Notes under the pieces: model-generated
Told to the model about the DNA's origin: nothing
Databases searched by the model: none
What the model saw: only the letters and a program-made list of their open reading frames with translations
From: Melampsora larici-populina 98AG31
Taxonomy: Eukaryota > Basidiomycota > Pucciniomycetes > Pucciniales > Melampsoraceae
NCBI RefSeq assembly: GCF_000204055.1
Contig: NW_006768768.1
Coordinates: forward strand, 870,071-934,070
Reading direction: 5' to 3'
Length of the DNA stretch: 64,000 nt
In this document: positions 1-11,585 of the stretch, one piece after another
How the letters are laid out: every line of letters begins with the position of its first letter
How positions within the stretch are numbered: position 1 is the first letter of the stretch
Translations under genes and position numbers: made by a program

Positions 1-2950
1 TCTTGATTTAAGCCTAGGTTGAAAGAAATCCTCTAAGCTAGAGTCTGAGAATTTAGGCAATGGTAATGGTGCTGATGGTGAGTTTTGAATATTTTGATGA
101 GAATTAGTTGGTTGTGACACATGTAAACCATCTGAAATTGATCCCAGGTTCCGGTCGGTGAATTTAATTGCAGGTATTGTATCTTGGAAAAATGGATGTG
201 GTTGAGGAGGGTGTGGGTTTTCCTGAGAATTCAACTCACGATACGGATCCAAATTTCTGGGTACAGGCATTGAGTCTTGGAAAATTGGATGTGGTTCAGG
301 AGCTTGTGAGATTTCTTGAGGGTGCAACCCATGACTCGGATTCGAATATTCAGGCTCAGGCATCGAATTTCGAAAAAATGGATGCGGTTGAGGAGCTTGT
401 GAGGTTTCTTGAGTATCTAATTCACGGTTCGGATCGGTGAATCCGGGTACTGGTTTTGAATTTTGAAAAATTGAATGGGGTGCAGGAGCCTGTGAGATTT
501 GCTGAGAATCTGATTCTCGATTCGGATTTGAATATCTAGGTACAGGGCTTGAATTTTGAAAGAATGGATGTGGTTTAGGAACTTGTGAGAGTTCTTGAGG
601 ATTTGGTTCACGATTAGGATCAACAGGCATCGGATTTTCGAGAATTGAACGGGGTTTCGGAGCTTGTAAGATCTCTGGAGGATCTGATTCAAGATTCGGA
701 TTTAAGTATTTGGGTAGAGGCATTGAATCTTGGAAAAATGGATGTGGTTTAGGAACTTGTGAGATTTCGTGAGGATCTGATTCAACATCCGGAGTCGAAA
801 GTTTAGGTACGGGGGTTGAGTTTTCGACTTGATGAGACGTAGATGGTGGTGATAAATGTTGATCTTGAGAAGCCAAATCATGATCTGAATTGGGGGATTT
901 AGGAAGAGTTGATGATCTTGAAACTTGCTGAGAACCAGATGGTCTTAATATTTTTAATCCTTTGTTAACTTCCTTTACATTTGAAGCCGAGAATTTCGGT
1001 ACAGGTGGTATAATGAAAAGTTGATGATGTCTAATAAGCAATGATCTTAACTTATTACCTAACCAATTGCTAACTAGTTTTAAATTTGCAAGTTCTAAAT
1101 ATACCTGAGGAATCAAACTTCCCTCACCTAATAACCAATCTTGAGTTTCTTTTTTTATAAATACTTGGTTCAATCGATTTTTCATTTCAGGTCGAAGTTC
1201 TTCAAATGTGAGATGAATTATGTAGATCCAATTGTAAATCATCTCTTCTTTGATCCCTTTACGTACTTGTACATCTAGAAATTTCAACATATCCTCTCCT
1301 AGCTCTACTTCGACTTTAGGATCCATTTGTCTTAAAATGGTTGTCCAAATTCGCAAGGGCGTTAGATACGTATCGATGATGTGATCGAACGTTGTATCTC
1401 TTTTAGGAGTAGAAGTAATATGTTTGATATATCTTGGATATAAATCATGCAAATAAGTTTTGAATGGAGATGATTGTATAAAGGTCGGTAATGTTGACTC
1501 AAGAGTGAATTTCAATTGATTGATTGATATTCTGCTGACAGTATCAATCATCAAGAGTCTAAGCTTTTGTGTCACCAGTCCAGAATAAATGGGTGAAATC
1601 ACATTCCAATTAGATTGATGATCTGATCTACGTAAACCTGATACAGAATACCTGAGACTGATTTGATCTTGTCTATATTGTTTGTATTGATTGAATAATT
1701 GCAGTTTATACTTACCATCAGCTTCACTCATGATATACCTGAGAGACGTAGCTGGCACTTGGTTGTTTTTTGCAAGACCGGTGTGAAATTGACGAACTTG
1801 CCTTCTTAAATTGATGTTGAACAGATCCTGAACAAGTTTATCTAAGACATCAGGTCCATCGAGCGCATCAATGAATCTAGACATTCGAAGTCCAATGCTC
1901 GTAGGATACAGAAATGATTGATCCTTGACTGAAGCCGACTTGATTTGAGGTTTGGGAAGGATAAACTTGATGATCCAATCCATTGAAGCTGAAACATATC
2001 CATCATTGAGAATCGGTTTGGGATCAGTGTTAACCAATAAGCGCCAGAATTTTGCCCAAATTGCGATTATTCTAGTCACAGGAACCTGACCTCGGGATGC
2101 AAAATTCAAGATCTGCCTGCGGTCTCGAGCGATGAGATGATTGATAACAGGATCAATGACTTTTTTTAGAAATTCAGTTGGAATTCCAACTGATTTTACA
2201 TCAGCTGATTTCATGACTTTTAATACACGAGACCATGCTTGTAAAATATTCTGGCGAATCTGATCAACAAGATCAGTATGTGCTTCTCCGGTCAACGTTT
2301 GTTTGATACTTTCAATTCCAAAATGTAACTGAGTTCGAGCTTCTCGAAGTAATTGAGAATCTATTGGTTCCAATGAATTTAGCTTGGTATTAGGATCATA
2401 AGTCTTGATTGAATTGATAATGTTTTGATTAATGAGATCAGATATGCCAGAGGAAGGAGGTGGTACGTTTGGACTTGATGGCAAATGATCTAACATGTAA
2501 AAAATTGATGAATTGATGAGTTATTCAATTGATGAATTTAAGACACCATCGATCCAGGATGAAGGAACAAGTTACCTGTTTCATGATGACGGTGGGGTAT
2601 TTGATTGTTTGGATTAGAATCTAAGATTGAATCAGAACTTGAATAAGTTGGTGAACCTGAAGTCAAATCAAACGAAATCCTTATATCAGTTACGGCCAAA
2701 ATTTATTATCATCTAGAATGGAGTGAGGAACTTAACTTGCCTCGATTTCGTTTATTTCTTTGATGTGATGATCAGGTTGTGGCGCTAAATTGAAAGCTGA
2801 GGTAGGATGATTGATTTGATATCCAATTTGATTCAAGATTGCTTTTGCTTGATCCTCATTTGTTAATTTCACTCCATTAACACTTAAATCACAAAATATT
2901 AAAATTGAAGTTAAAATCAAAAGATTAGGATAAATCTTCTTCTTCTCCAT
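1..2950 (-). CDS. Secreted low-complexity repeat protein, paralogue A (3' end outside window)
   Basis: Unknown function; predicted extracellular. Exon 1 (2950-2737) starts at MEKKKIYPN and gives a hydrophobic signal peptide (LLILTSILIFCDLSVNG). Exon 2 is 2656-2576 (81 nt) and exon 3 starts at 2489 and stays open to the window edge. Splice sites are GTTAAG...CAG and GTAACT...TAG, both phase 1. Exon 3 encodes an alpha-helical-looking central region of several hundred residues and then a Pro/Ser/Asn-rich tail of about seven repeats of roughly 30 residues. Exon order, phases and much of the sequence match paralogue B at 11586-14411. The reading frame upstream of the chosen start is also open (another Met at 3139), but only the inner start puts a signal peptide at the N terminus. 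Probably lineage-specific; an effector or wall/matrix role is a guess. Confidence 0.8.
160..825 (-). repeat. C-terminal protein repeats of paralogue A
   Basis: About seven degenerate in-frame repeats of around 30 codons. The consensus idea is VP-x3-NPN-x-ESD-x-QEISQAP-x-PHPFFQNSMP, read on the minus strand. Paralogue B carries only about three. Units vary by substitution and small in-frame length changes, so the coding frame is maintained. Confidence 0.8.
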
Positions 2951-4077
2951 CCTTAGTTGATCCCGATGTGCAGCTTGATATGCTTCGAAGACTGATCTAT
3001 AGAGCTTGAAGGCGAGATCAAAAAGATTGGAATATCTATAAATCTGATCAGAAATCCATCGAGGTTCAATCTTATACCAAATCACATCGAAGAATCTTAC
3101 AAAGATAATGCTCTGATGATGAAACCAAAGGATCTTCACTGATCTAGATAAACCCTTTAAACAAGTACCATCGAATGTTCATACTCATCTTTTCTCCATA
3201 ATTTACATCATCCCTTTCGAAACTAATCACCCCTTCCGAAACTATCAAGTCTATATGGGTACCGAATTTAAGATCAAAAATTAGTTTCATCAAGTTAGTT
3301 CGACTAATTTCACTCCTTTCCACCGGTGTTCTTTCTTAGTGTTCTTTCCTTACACAGAGGCCTAATCTTTCTTCTTGAAACAATCCATGGATCATCCTTA
3401 CGTCCACTGGTGCTTACATCGCTATCCATCTTTGATCATATATATGCGTTTCAAGAAGTTTTACAGCACAAAATCTCGATTGTAAAAATCTAGATATTTG
3501 AAATAAAACAAGATTAATTCCATCTTTATCTTGTTCAAGATGTAAATAAGAAAGGAACTTACAGGATTCGAGGTAAGATTCAATTTGACTTAAATGTTTG
3601 ATCTCATCTGAGTAAACAGAAACGCCGCGTGCTCGGAGCGATCAAGGGGATCAAACAAGACCAATTGTCAAGCATTTTGATTTTATAGGTTGTAGGAATT
3701 GAGGAGTGGTAAACAACATTTTACGTCAATTCGAATTTCCACTCAATTCCATCTTGCAGTGATCCGGGCTAAGCTTGATTTATAACCGGACCATTTGATT
3801 CGTCGGATACACCCAAACTACTCTGAACCCGGACCGAGTCGACCTCCGGTGTCTTCAAAGTTCAGAGACTCAGATTATGAACCCAGCACGGGAAAAAAGC
3901 ATTAACCAGTCCCTCGCTGGAGCTGTGCCAGCTGGCTCAAACAAGGGACTTACAAGTAGAGTGAAATTATGTTCCCCTTTATAACCAATTTGAACGTGTC
4001 TCTACATCAACAAAGTAAATCATGTACCTTGTTCTTCTTTAAACCCTACCGCTCTTGGTTTCTCAATATCTTGTATA
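2951..4077 (-). promoter_or_regulatory. Upstream region of paralogue A, shared with paralogue B
   Basis: No gene seen. Long patches match the DNA upstream of paralogue B (14412 to about 15372), for example the stretch around 3170-3480 against 14610-14940. Similarity can be followed to about 3871 and stops there. This is the likely promoter and 5' leader; no specific factor site was identified. Confidence 0.5.
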
Positions 4078-4324
4078 GTGGGTAGTGTCTAAAAGCGTGT
4101 AATGTCGGGCCGGCCAAAAAGCTGATTTATCAAAAACTCCATTGTGTGAAAAGAACTTTCTCTACTGTAAAAATTGCTACAAACAATATGTTCAATACAA
4201 TTTTGGATTGCTATTGATGTGAGGATTCCAAATCTGCCCTCGGCATCAAAATTGGATCAATTTTGTGGGTTTTATAAATGTTTTTCTCAAAATACCTGAT
4301 TTCACGCTTTTAGGCACTACCCAC
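4078..4324. mobile_element. MITE with GTGGGTAGTG inverted ends and TATA/TA target duplication
   Basis: The 247-bp element starts GTGGGTAGTGTCTAAAAGCG and ends with its inverted partner (CGCTTTTAGGCACTACCCAC), with one mismatch over about 21 bp. It is flanked by TATA on both sides (4074-4077, 4325-4328), which fits a TA-targeting Tc1/mariner-type non-autonomous element. No coding capacity. Confidence 0.75.
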
Positions 4325-4662
4325 TATATACAGCCGTTTCAAGAGAGGTTGACAACTTTTTTTGGAGAAAGTTGTCTCCGCAGCGGGTAAAACCAGAGAC
4401 AAAACTCAATTTACAGGTTTATTCTTTTCTGTATTCTTCCAATCAGCGGAGAGACAAAATTGGGTGAGGGACAAAACAGGACAAAACCCGGGTTTTGCAC
4501 ATTGGCGAGATTTTCAAAAAAAATCAATCTTTGTTGAAACAGCTGTACATATTTTATGTTGATATTTTGATTTCACAGCACTCAAATCTTGGGCACAGAG
4601 CAATCTAAAATCTTCTAAAATACTGTCATTTTTGACTTTCAGCCCTGAAGGAATCTTGCGTA
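4325..4662. other. Unassigned spacer left of the mariner element
   Basis: No gene seen. It begins TACAGCCGTTTC, which resembles the TACAGC start of nearby element ends, so it may be a fragment of another TA-flanked element. The small open frame here has no supporting features. Confidence 0.3.
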
Positions 4663-4739
4663 TACAGCTATTCACGAAATTCGTGTCATGTGCACAAAAT
4701 TTTTCGAGTTGTTTGCTCGAACGCCACATGCAAATACAG
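4663..4739 (+). repeat. Left terminal inverted repeat of the mariner element
   Basis: Read inward it matches the reverse complement of 10071-10147 over about 77 bp with about one mismatch. It contains a short internal palindrome, CACGAAATTCGTG. Confidence 0.85.
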
Positions 4740-7069
4740 CTACTACAAGGGTGTAGCAATGGTATCCGCTGCGGTGCGCTGACCTACAATATACCCGATC
4801 CGGTCATCTACAGGGCTCTGGGTTTGTTTTCCGGTGTTTGGCCATCAATTCAATCACCCACCGGAAAGACCAACGAGGATATGGGGGCGTTCAAAATTTC
4901 CTCCACGATTGGGACCCAATCTCAGCCATCAACCGGTCGCCCATACGAGGTTTGCTCGCTCGTTCATTCACCCACCGCTTCTGGCCAGGCCAAACAAAAG
5001 ATGACAATTTTCATCTGGGAATCATTCGACATCGGAACCCCCAAATTTCCTCAAAAGGCCAGCTTCATGGACGATCAAAGGCCCTCCCAGCAAACCAATT
5101 TCCCTCTTATCCATCTCAAAATAAACACTCTCACACGCACCATGGGCAACACAAAGAAATCTACTGTGACAGCGTACGTCTTTTTGATGATTCTATCTAT
5201 ATCTTTTTCATCTCATTTCCACCTTTGGTTGATCAATCGCTCATTCGATTCTTTTCCTCCTTTTTTTCCCTCCTTCTTCAATTGATGTCTCACTCTGATC
5301 TCATTCTCAAACTCCCTCCAGCCCGTCTTATCAAATCAGGCGAATCGACAACCTGATTCGAACGTCACCTCGCCCTGTTCGCACTCGCTACCAAGCTCTC
5401 ATGGGCCAAGCTATGGGTAGAGCCCCGTTAGTCATTTAGTGATATTGACCTATGATGTCTCATTACTAACGTTCATCTTTGGTTTTTGTAGATTGTCAAA
5501 CCCTGCGTTCACCCCGCTCTTCACCAGTGGTTCAACCTTGTCCCCACCTCTCGAGGCTCCCCATATCCCTAGAGATTCAACATTTATCCCGCCGCCTGGA
5601 ATCCCATTCCACCCTTTTGCTAATAGAACCCCGTTGACAAGCGAATGTGCCAAGTTTTGTCCACCCAGCCTGACCGCTACCTGCTCACAATCATCTGTCA
5701 CGTCGAATCCCCACATAAATCCCTTCATCTTCGAAGCTTCGAAACACACCTCAGCGTCTTCTTCAACCGCCTGTACCCCTATGACAACTGCCGCCGACTT
5801 GATCAACCGTGGTTCTCCCCATAAACGGCCTGCGCCCATCGATACTACTGAAGATACTGCTGAAGACAATGACGATGATGGTATGTGCCCTCTTGAACCT
5901 CCACCGCAATCGATCACATGCTGACTGTGTGCATGTTGTAGATCTGCCTAGTGACATTTTTGATGACCGATTTGCGGCAGCTGTAGCACCCCAAACCCAA
6001 CCCTCCCAATCTTCCTCGCCGCCTGAACCTATCGCTTCACAACCTGTCCCTGACCCTGATGATCGAACCTTCCAAGTGTTCTTTAACTATTGGCAACCTA
6101 AGTGTCCTGAACCCGAAGTGCTAACCGCCAATAAGCGTAAGAAGACCCCTGGCGGTACTTGTCCTAGCAACCGCAAGTCAACTGTTCCTAAATACGAGAA
6201 CTACAACCCCAAGGTCCCCACAAAAATCACCTTGCGAAACCCCACCATCAGCTTCTGTGTATTCCGGCTCAATTTGTTCCAGGCCTGCGACAAAAAACTC
6301 CCCGGCATCTCGAAAGCGCTCAGCAAGGCATGGTATGCTAAGACTCTCGATATACAGGGTTTTATAAATGGTCATCGTCAACATAAGGGTAACAACAAGA
6401 TGGCAATTGACGATCAAGATTCACTCACCAAATTCTTAGTAGCCGCCAAGAGTGTGGCAGCTACTAATGCCATGGGCTTTCGAATCCACCACGAGAACCC
6501 CAAACTGACTGCCAGCGCGGCCCTAGCCTTGGAGAACGAGCTTAAACAAGCCGGTCCTAAGGATGATTCCGATGAATCTGATGGTGAGGTATTGGTAGCG
6601 TCGGAGGGTGTAAGTGAAATTTATCTATCTTTCTCTAACTTTGGTCTTAATCCGTCGGTATTGATCTTAACCTTGAACTGACCTGTGGTTTTATCAGTCT
6701 GCAATCTTAAGCGCAGGTGAACGAAATCTACGCACTCTCATGAAAAGATTTGAAAAAGACTTCAAGGCCGGCGAGAATGTGACCACTGTGACCAATCCAA
6801 AGGATCCAAGCAAAGTACTGCTGCTCAATACTGCACGCATACGAACATGGGCGAACGATTGGGTAAGTCTTGATGTTTCTGTTTCATTTCTCGGTCAGTC
6901 GTTAAATTGATGATATCTGTTTTTCACACATCCCACAGGCTGATGGGGTATGTGGTGTTGACGAGGTCAACCCCCCTATGAACCGTCCTGGATTTCGCTG
7001 GATCAACGTCCGCGACTATGAGCAAGAAAAAACCGCTCTCCTCGGTTTGAAAGGACCTAGTCCGTCTGG

Positions 7070-7434
7070 CAACACCGCAACCGCTACGCTCCGCTCAGGT
7101 TTTCGACCTATTTTGGGAGCGGAGCGCAGTGCTGCGCTCAATCTCACTACGCACAATATCGCTCTTTTTTATTTTTTTTCTTACTTTGGTGTGCGTAGTG
7201 CAACACCAGTGTGCGGCGCTCATCACTACAAAAGACCTGAAAAGTCTAAAAAAACCATAAAAAAGAGACTCGAGCCCTGGCTCTGAGCGGAGCGATATGC
7301 TTCGCTCAGGACTTTCCTCTCCTCGGAGCGCGGTGCGCAGCCTCCGCTCTGGGTAGCGGAGGTTTGAGCGGATGCCAAAACCGCTCCGCTCACGCTCCGC
7401 TCGCGCTCATTCGAGCGGAGCGGTTGCGGTATTG
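7070..7434. mobile_element. GC-rich 365-bp MITE inside the accessory gene
   Basis: The inverted ends are CAACACCGCAACCGCT and, on the other strand, CAATACCGCAACCGCT. It is flanked by a perfect 7-bp duplication CGTCTGG (7063-7069 and 7435-7441), possibly part of a degenerate 8-bp one. The interior is rich in GAGCGGAGCG-like CpG-containing motifs, unlike its surroundings. Excision with one duplication copy restores the host reading frame. A truncated relative lies near 62100-62275. Confidence 0.8.
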
Positions 7435-7645
7435 CGTCTGGGACCTCGCCTGCGTCCGGAAGTGTGGTGCATCATAACTATTATGGTGCACCATTTCCTA
7501 CTCCTGGAACCTTACCGTTACCTCAAGATAACCCAGCCCAATTGCTTCGACTTTCCCCCCCGCCTGAGATTCCGGCCTTTGAAAACTTCTTAATCTTTGC
7601 TGGTATCTCTCTGGAGATGAAGAAGACTCGCAACTCTCTAGCTAA

Positions 7646-7786
7646 CACTGCCAGCATTAAAGAGGTTCCCAGATGGGAATATGGGTCATAGGAATCAGAC
7701 AGCCTTTGTGACTACCAATATCACAATGGCGGTCTGATCCCTACAACCCATATTCCCATCTGGGAACCTCTTTAATGCTGGCAGTG
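7646..7786. mobile_element. 141-bp fold-back MITE, CACTG ends, 3-bp TAA duplication
   Basis: It starts CACTGCCAGCATTAAAGAGG and ends with the exact inverse. The perfect inverted repeat is about 41 bp and continues imperfectly, so most of the element is one hairpin. TAA flanks both sides (7643-7645, 7787-7789). CACTG ends with a 3-bp duplication fit an EnSpm/CACTA-type element; a Harbinger-type one is the alternative. Removing it restores the host frame. Confidence 0.8.
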
Positions 7787-7934
7787 TAACGAGGGTATCA
7801 ACGATTTCGGCCGTCTATTGGACCGCTCAACCTACACCATGGATCGTTTTTACAGCATGGGTATGCCCTTTGCTCACGCTGAAGATCTTTTTAAGGCTGT
7901 ACCCAAGTATAATCATCATTTAAAATCTCTTTGA

Positions 7935-8662
7935 ATTTGAGGTCAAAATTTCCCTTCTTCAAGGTTGTGAAAGTCATTCAATCACGTTATATCCCCAAAA
8001 ACTAGCTTTCCAAAATCAATTTGTTTTCCAAAATCAATTTGTTTCTTTCCTTTTGCGTGATGTGTCAGTTTGTTTATGAAACTTCAGAGTGCTGTTCATG
8101 AAAAAATGTCATCATCATAGATGACTTGCCCTCCTAAACCACAGTGCCAACTTGCCCTCCTAAACCACAGTGCCATAGTCGTAAAAAAATTGATCCAATT
8201 GATCGATACCTCTTTGCACGATGGTTGTTCTTGAAATCTCTCATCATCATCATAGATGACTTGCCCTCCTTATCCCCGTGTCATAGTGCTAAAAAAAGAT
8301 TGATCCAATTGATCGATCGTTCTTTGCACTGGACAAAGAACAATCAGGGTCAATCTCATGAACCACCTCTAGATCCCGCCTATGGATCACAGAACTCAAC
8401 TCATCTCACAGGTGCTACATATTGTTCCACTGATTTTTTTTGGGTTTCTCGCTTTGACTGAAGTCTTTTTTTGAATCAGTATTTAACATAGTGGCACCAA
8501 GAGAAGCAATGACAGAAACATGTTTTTTCATCAAAGGAAATATGATTGAGCATTTGAAATGATTTGTAACAAGGGGCACCAGGGAGGGAGACATCAGGTA
8601 AGGTAGCACAAGCAAAATTACACAATCACGCAACCTGAAGACCAATCTACCCCTAAAACCAA
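7935..8662. repeat. Non-coding interval with imperfect direct repeats
   Basis: Lies between the convergent 3' ends of the two genes of the mariner element. Two imperfect units (about 8112-8221 and 8244-8330) share CATCATAGATGACTTGCCCT, then TTGATCCAATTGATCGAT and TCTTTGCAC. A 27-bp tandem doubling (CTTGCCCTCCTAAACCACAG) sits at 8128-8175. No further gene seen. Confidence 0.6.
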
Positions 8663-9782
8663 CTATATCCAATAGCCACATACTGTGTATAACTTATGCA
8701 TGAGAGCACCCGAGAAAAGGTCCCATGTCCTGTCCATGATCAAGTCGATTTTATTTCCAGCGGCGGTTTCGACAAGGCTTTGCGTACGTCGAAAGTGTGA
8801 TTTCAGAACACTAAACGCCTTCTCAATGGGATTGAGATCAGGCGAGTAGGGTGGGAGATACATGATACGTATTCCTCTTTCTGCGGCCAGATCAGCGATA
8901 CGTCCGCCGTGATGGATCCGACAGTTGTCCATCACTAAGACCGAATTGGCTTGAGGATACGAATTCATTACCGGAAACTAATCCAAGAGACATGTCAGTT
9001 TCCGCGCCAAGGAGTGATATCACAGGTCAAAAAATGACTAACCAGTCGATGTTTGAGGAACCCTTCAAAGTCTCTTCGAAGGTAGCTGCCTTCTTGGCAG
9101 TCTAGAGCTAAAACCCCACCCCTGAAGATTGCTGGTAGGAGCGAGAATTGTTTCCCACCACGAGACCTGGGAATACGTCTTGTACGTTCACCTTTTCTGG
9201 CCCGGGCAAACTGTCTGCCAAGATACCTTTCCTGAATTGAGCACTCGTCTGAAATTGAGAATAATTAAAAAGTCAGCGACTCTGTCACAATTAAAGGAAA
9301 CAACTTGACTTGCCCAAAAAAACCAGCATGTTAGGGGTCAAACCTCCTACCGCATGTAAATACCTAGCCCGCTTGGTGGCACTCTGGTTAGGGTGCACAG
9401 TCCGAGCTTTCTTGCAAGTCAGGTGGAGGCGATTCTTGAGATCATTTGCAATTGTATTTAAAGAAACCCAAGTGGCAGTCCTTCGATAAACTGTGTGGCG
9501 ATACTCGTCCAAGTAGAGGGCAGGATTCCCGTCGAGAAGCTCCAACATGAAATCACGATCCTCGTCAGTCAAGCAAGTGTTTCGTCCCAGTGCTGCATAA
9601 TCTTCAGGGTTTCGAACAATAGCATGGGTTCTTCGATATAAAGCGTGCCATCTAGAGACCGTACGGGAACTGACTGGCGACTTCAACAGATGTCGGACTT
9701 GATCAATGGTTTTGCCTTCGCGGAGGTACTGAATCGCCAATACCTTGATACCGACGTCGTATTTGCCGGGCCGCACTCGCAT
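8663..9782 (-). CDS. Tc1/mariner-type DD34E transposase
   Basis: Cut-and-paste DNA transposase, nuclear. Three exons: 9782-9314, 9248-9043 and 8977-8663, about 329 residues from ATG 9782; an in-frame ATG at 9809 would add nine. The N-terminal helix-turn-helix lies around LREGKTIDQVRHLL and SSRTVSRWHALY. Catalytic Asp 1 is in FLDECSIQERYLG, Asp 2 in VLVMDNCRIHHGG, and the Glu in SPDLNPIEKAF, with 34 residues between Asp 2 and Glu. Intron 1 is best read as a GC-AG intron (donor G|GCAAGT at 9313); only this junction creates the first catalytic Asp. No stop interrupts the exons, so the enzyme may be functional. Family assignment is firm; activity is inference. Confidence 0.85.
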
Positions 9783-10070
9783 CTCTAGAATGGGATATGG
9801 AATTAACATGTCAGAAGGGGATGTTTCCTTGGGAAGAAGGAGGAGTGACGAACCTGGGGCGACAAGAGTGAGGGATGTGGAAATCGAGAAAAAAATTGAT
9901 GGGGTGAAGATCGAGTAGTGGGTCAGGTGGTGAAAAAATTTGATATCGGTGGTCAGGTTTACCAAGATCCGGCTGAGAACTCGGGGTATGAGAACTCGGG
10001 GTACGAGAACTCGTGGGTCTTGGTCAACCTATTCCACAGGCTACTACAGCTACAGCTGTGCTGCGGAATC

Positions 10071-10147
10071 CTGTATTTGCATGTGGCGTTCGAGCAAACA
10101 ACTCAAAAAATTTTGTGCACATGACACGAATTTCGTGAATAGCTGTA
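10071..10147 (-). repeat. Right terminal inverted repeat of the mariner element
   Basis: Inverted partner of 4663-4739. It ends GCTGTA and is followed by the TA target duplication at 10148-10149. Confidence 0.85.
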
Positions 10148-10149
10148 TA

Positions 10150-11585
10150 TTTAGTCACACTCAAGTCACACAAAAATTGCAAAGTGCCACTCTTCAGAGT
10201 AGGCTTGAGCATTCAATTCTGACGAGAACACTGCCAATCTTGCAACTCTTTCACATACGATTGAACCTAATAGATATCTGTGGTGTCATGGGTATATAAG
10301 CTCATGGCATGACAGCTTGGCCTCTTGAAAAAATTATCACAAATGTGCTCTCACAACTTCATAAGAGCATTCTCAACTTGCCCTATCTCCATATAGTTGA
10401 CGTACCAATGTTTCATGAACTAACATTCCATAAAATATACCAAAGTACAGTCAATTTCCCCTATCCTTGTTGCGGGACCCAGTTAGAGCTCTTGGGTGAA
10501 AATAATTGTATCAGCAAGGGAAGTAGCACCACCATTGAAGATGCCTTGGATTGTCAAATATGGTCCTTGGATGGCAATAGCCTCATATATAGTGGCTGAG
10601 TGATTGATCTAAGTATTTTATTGGGGCTAAAGAAGGCCTTGGACTATTCTCTTGGACAGGGTGTCTAATGGAATCTATATCTGAGGATACCTCTGATTTT
10701 CAAATACAAGTTCTCTAAACTTTGTGAAACTGTCCAAGTACTGTAGCCAAAAAGAATTCACATCATTGGGTTGTGTGTTGAAAATTGAAATCCCATGAAA
10801 AAATACATAATTCCAATAGTAAAGCAAAAATTCCAATGAGACTGCAAAGATACTGATCAATGCCAAGCAAGTTGATTTCAAAACTGTCCGAGTATGCAGA
10901 ACAGAGTAGTGGAATTCCATTTACAATGGCTTCAAATCCATTGAATGAAATAAACTTATTTTGACTTCCACTGCACCATCAAGATGCACAATAATGATAA
11001 AGTAATTCAAAAAAGTAATATGGTAATGATGCCAAAGAGTTACAAAGAAAGGGTACCTTTCCATGGAATCCAATATCAAGTAACCTTTCATAATAATTGC
11101 ATAGATGAAGTATTCTTTTGGAAGCCAAAAATGAACACAGTAATGCCAAAAACAATGAAAAATGTAGAGAAAAATGCATTTTTGATTGTTTTGCCTATCT
11201 CATGCAATTTTGCTGCACTTGGAAGATATATTTCATCCGTGCAGTCTAAATGCTGAAAACTCAAACAAACTGGAATTGCGAGTAAAAAAAATTCTAATTT
11301 AAATCGCATCGATTTTTTTCTAATAAAAATGACAAACGGAAGATAAAGATATCAACATTTGAAACTCATAAACAAAATATATATGAAATAAATTCTTGTT
11401 ATAAAAAGCATCCAAAGTTTTTTAGAACAATAAACCAAATAAATATAGTGGAGAGTTTTCGGAAAGGCAATTAAAAATTTACCATCTTCCCATATGAACC
11501 TATCCAAAAAAAATCCACCATCATAAAAAAACTTAGGAAATGAAGATTGCGTCAATTAAATTAAAAACTATAAATTACTTTTTGC
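10150..11585. other. AT-rich, CpG-poor spacer
   Basis: No convincing gene. The short open frames have no domain, start context or splice support. CG dinucleotides are scarce compared with the adjacent genes, as in the 22.5-41.6 kb block, so this is probably old decayed repeat DNA. The last part, next to 11586, is probably the 3' flank of paralogue B. Confidence 0.5.

Larger units (their letters stand above)
5322..7934 (+). pseudogene. Accessory gene of the mariner element, interrupted by two MITEs
   Basis: Unrecognised protein. Exons fit by phase: 5322-5416, 5492-5880, 5942-6609, 6698-6862, 6939-7934, with good GT-AG sites. The first exon is unresolved; an ATG at 5142 (MGNTKKSTVTA, then GTACGT) does not join in phase. 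The last exon holds two insertions (7070-7434 and 7646-7786). Removing each with one copy of its target duplication leaves 480 nt, exactly 160 codons, ending in TGA at 7932-7934. The protein is Pro/Ser-rich at the N terminus, has a basic patch (NKRKKTPGG), a conserved-looking middle (TFQVFFNYWQPKCPEPE, AWYAKTLDIQGFINGH) and an acidic linker. No catalytic motif was seen. It was evidently coding until the insertions. Confidence 0.65.
4663..10147. mobile_element. Two-gene Tc1/mariner-type transposon, 5.5 kb
   Basis: Terminal inverted repeats of about 76-77 bp: left 4663-4739, right 10071-10147. Both begin TACAGCTATTCACGAAATTC and differ at about one position. The flanking dinucleotides are TA on both sides (4661-4662, 10148-10149), the target duplication expected of Tc1/mariner. 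Inside are a DD34E transposase on the minus strand (8663-9782) and a multi-exon accessory gene on the plus strand (about 5322-7934). Most mariner elements are 1-2.5 kb with one gene, so the size and second gene are unusual. Two smaller elements are nested in the accessory gene. Confidence 0.8.

Noticed and set aside
168..692. Open frames on the plus strand (168-440) and a second minus frame (417-692)
   Set aside because: Out-of-frame shadows of the repeat region of paralogue A, produced by its periodic composition.
8112..8330. Possible CRISPR-like array from repeated CTTGCCCTCCT units
   Set aside because: Eukaryotic context, only two imperfect units and no regular spacer; simple local duplication.
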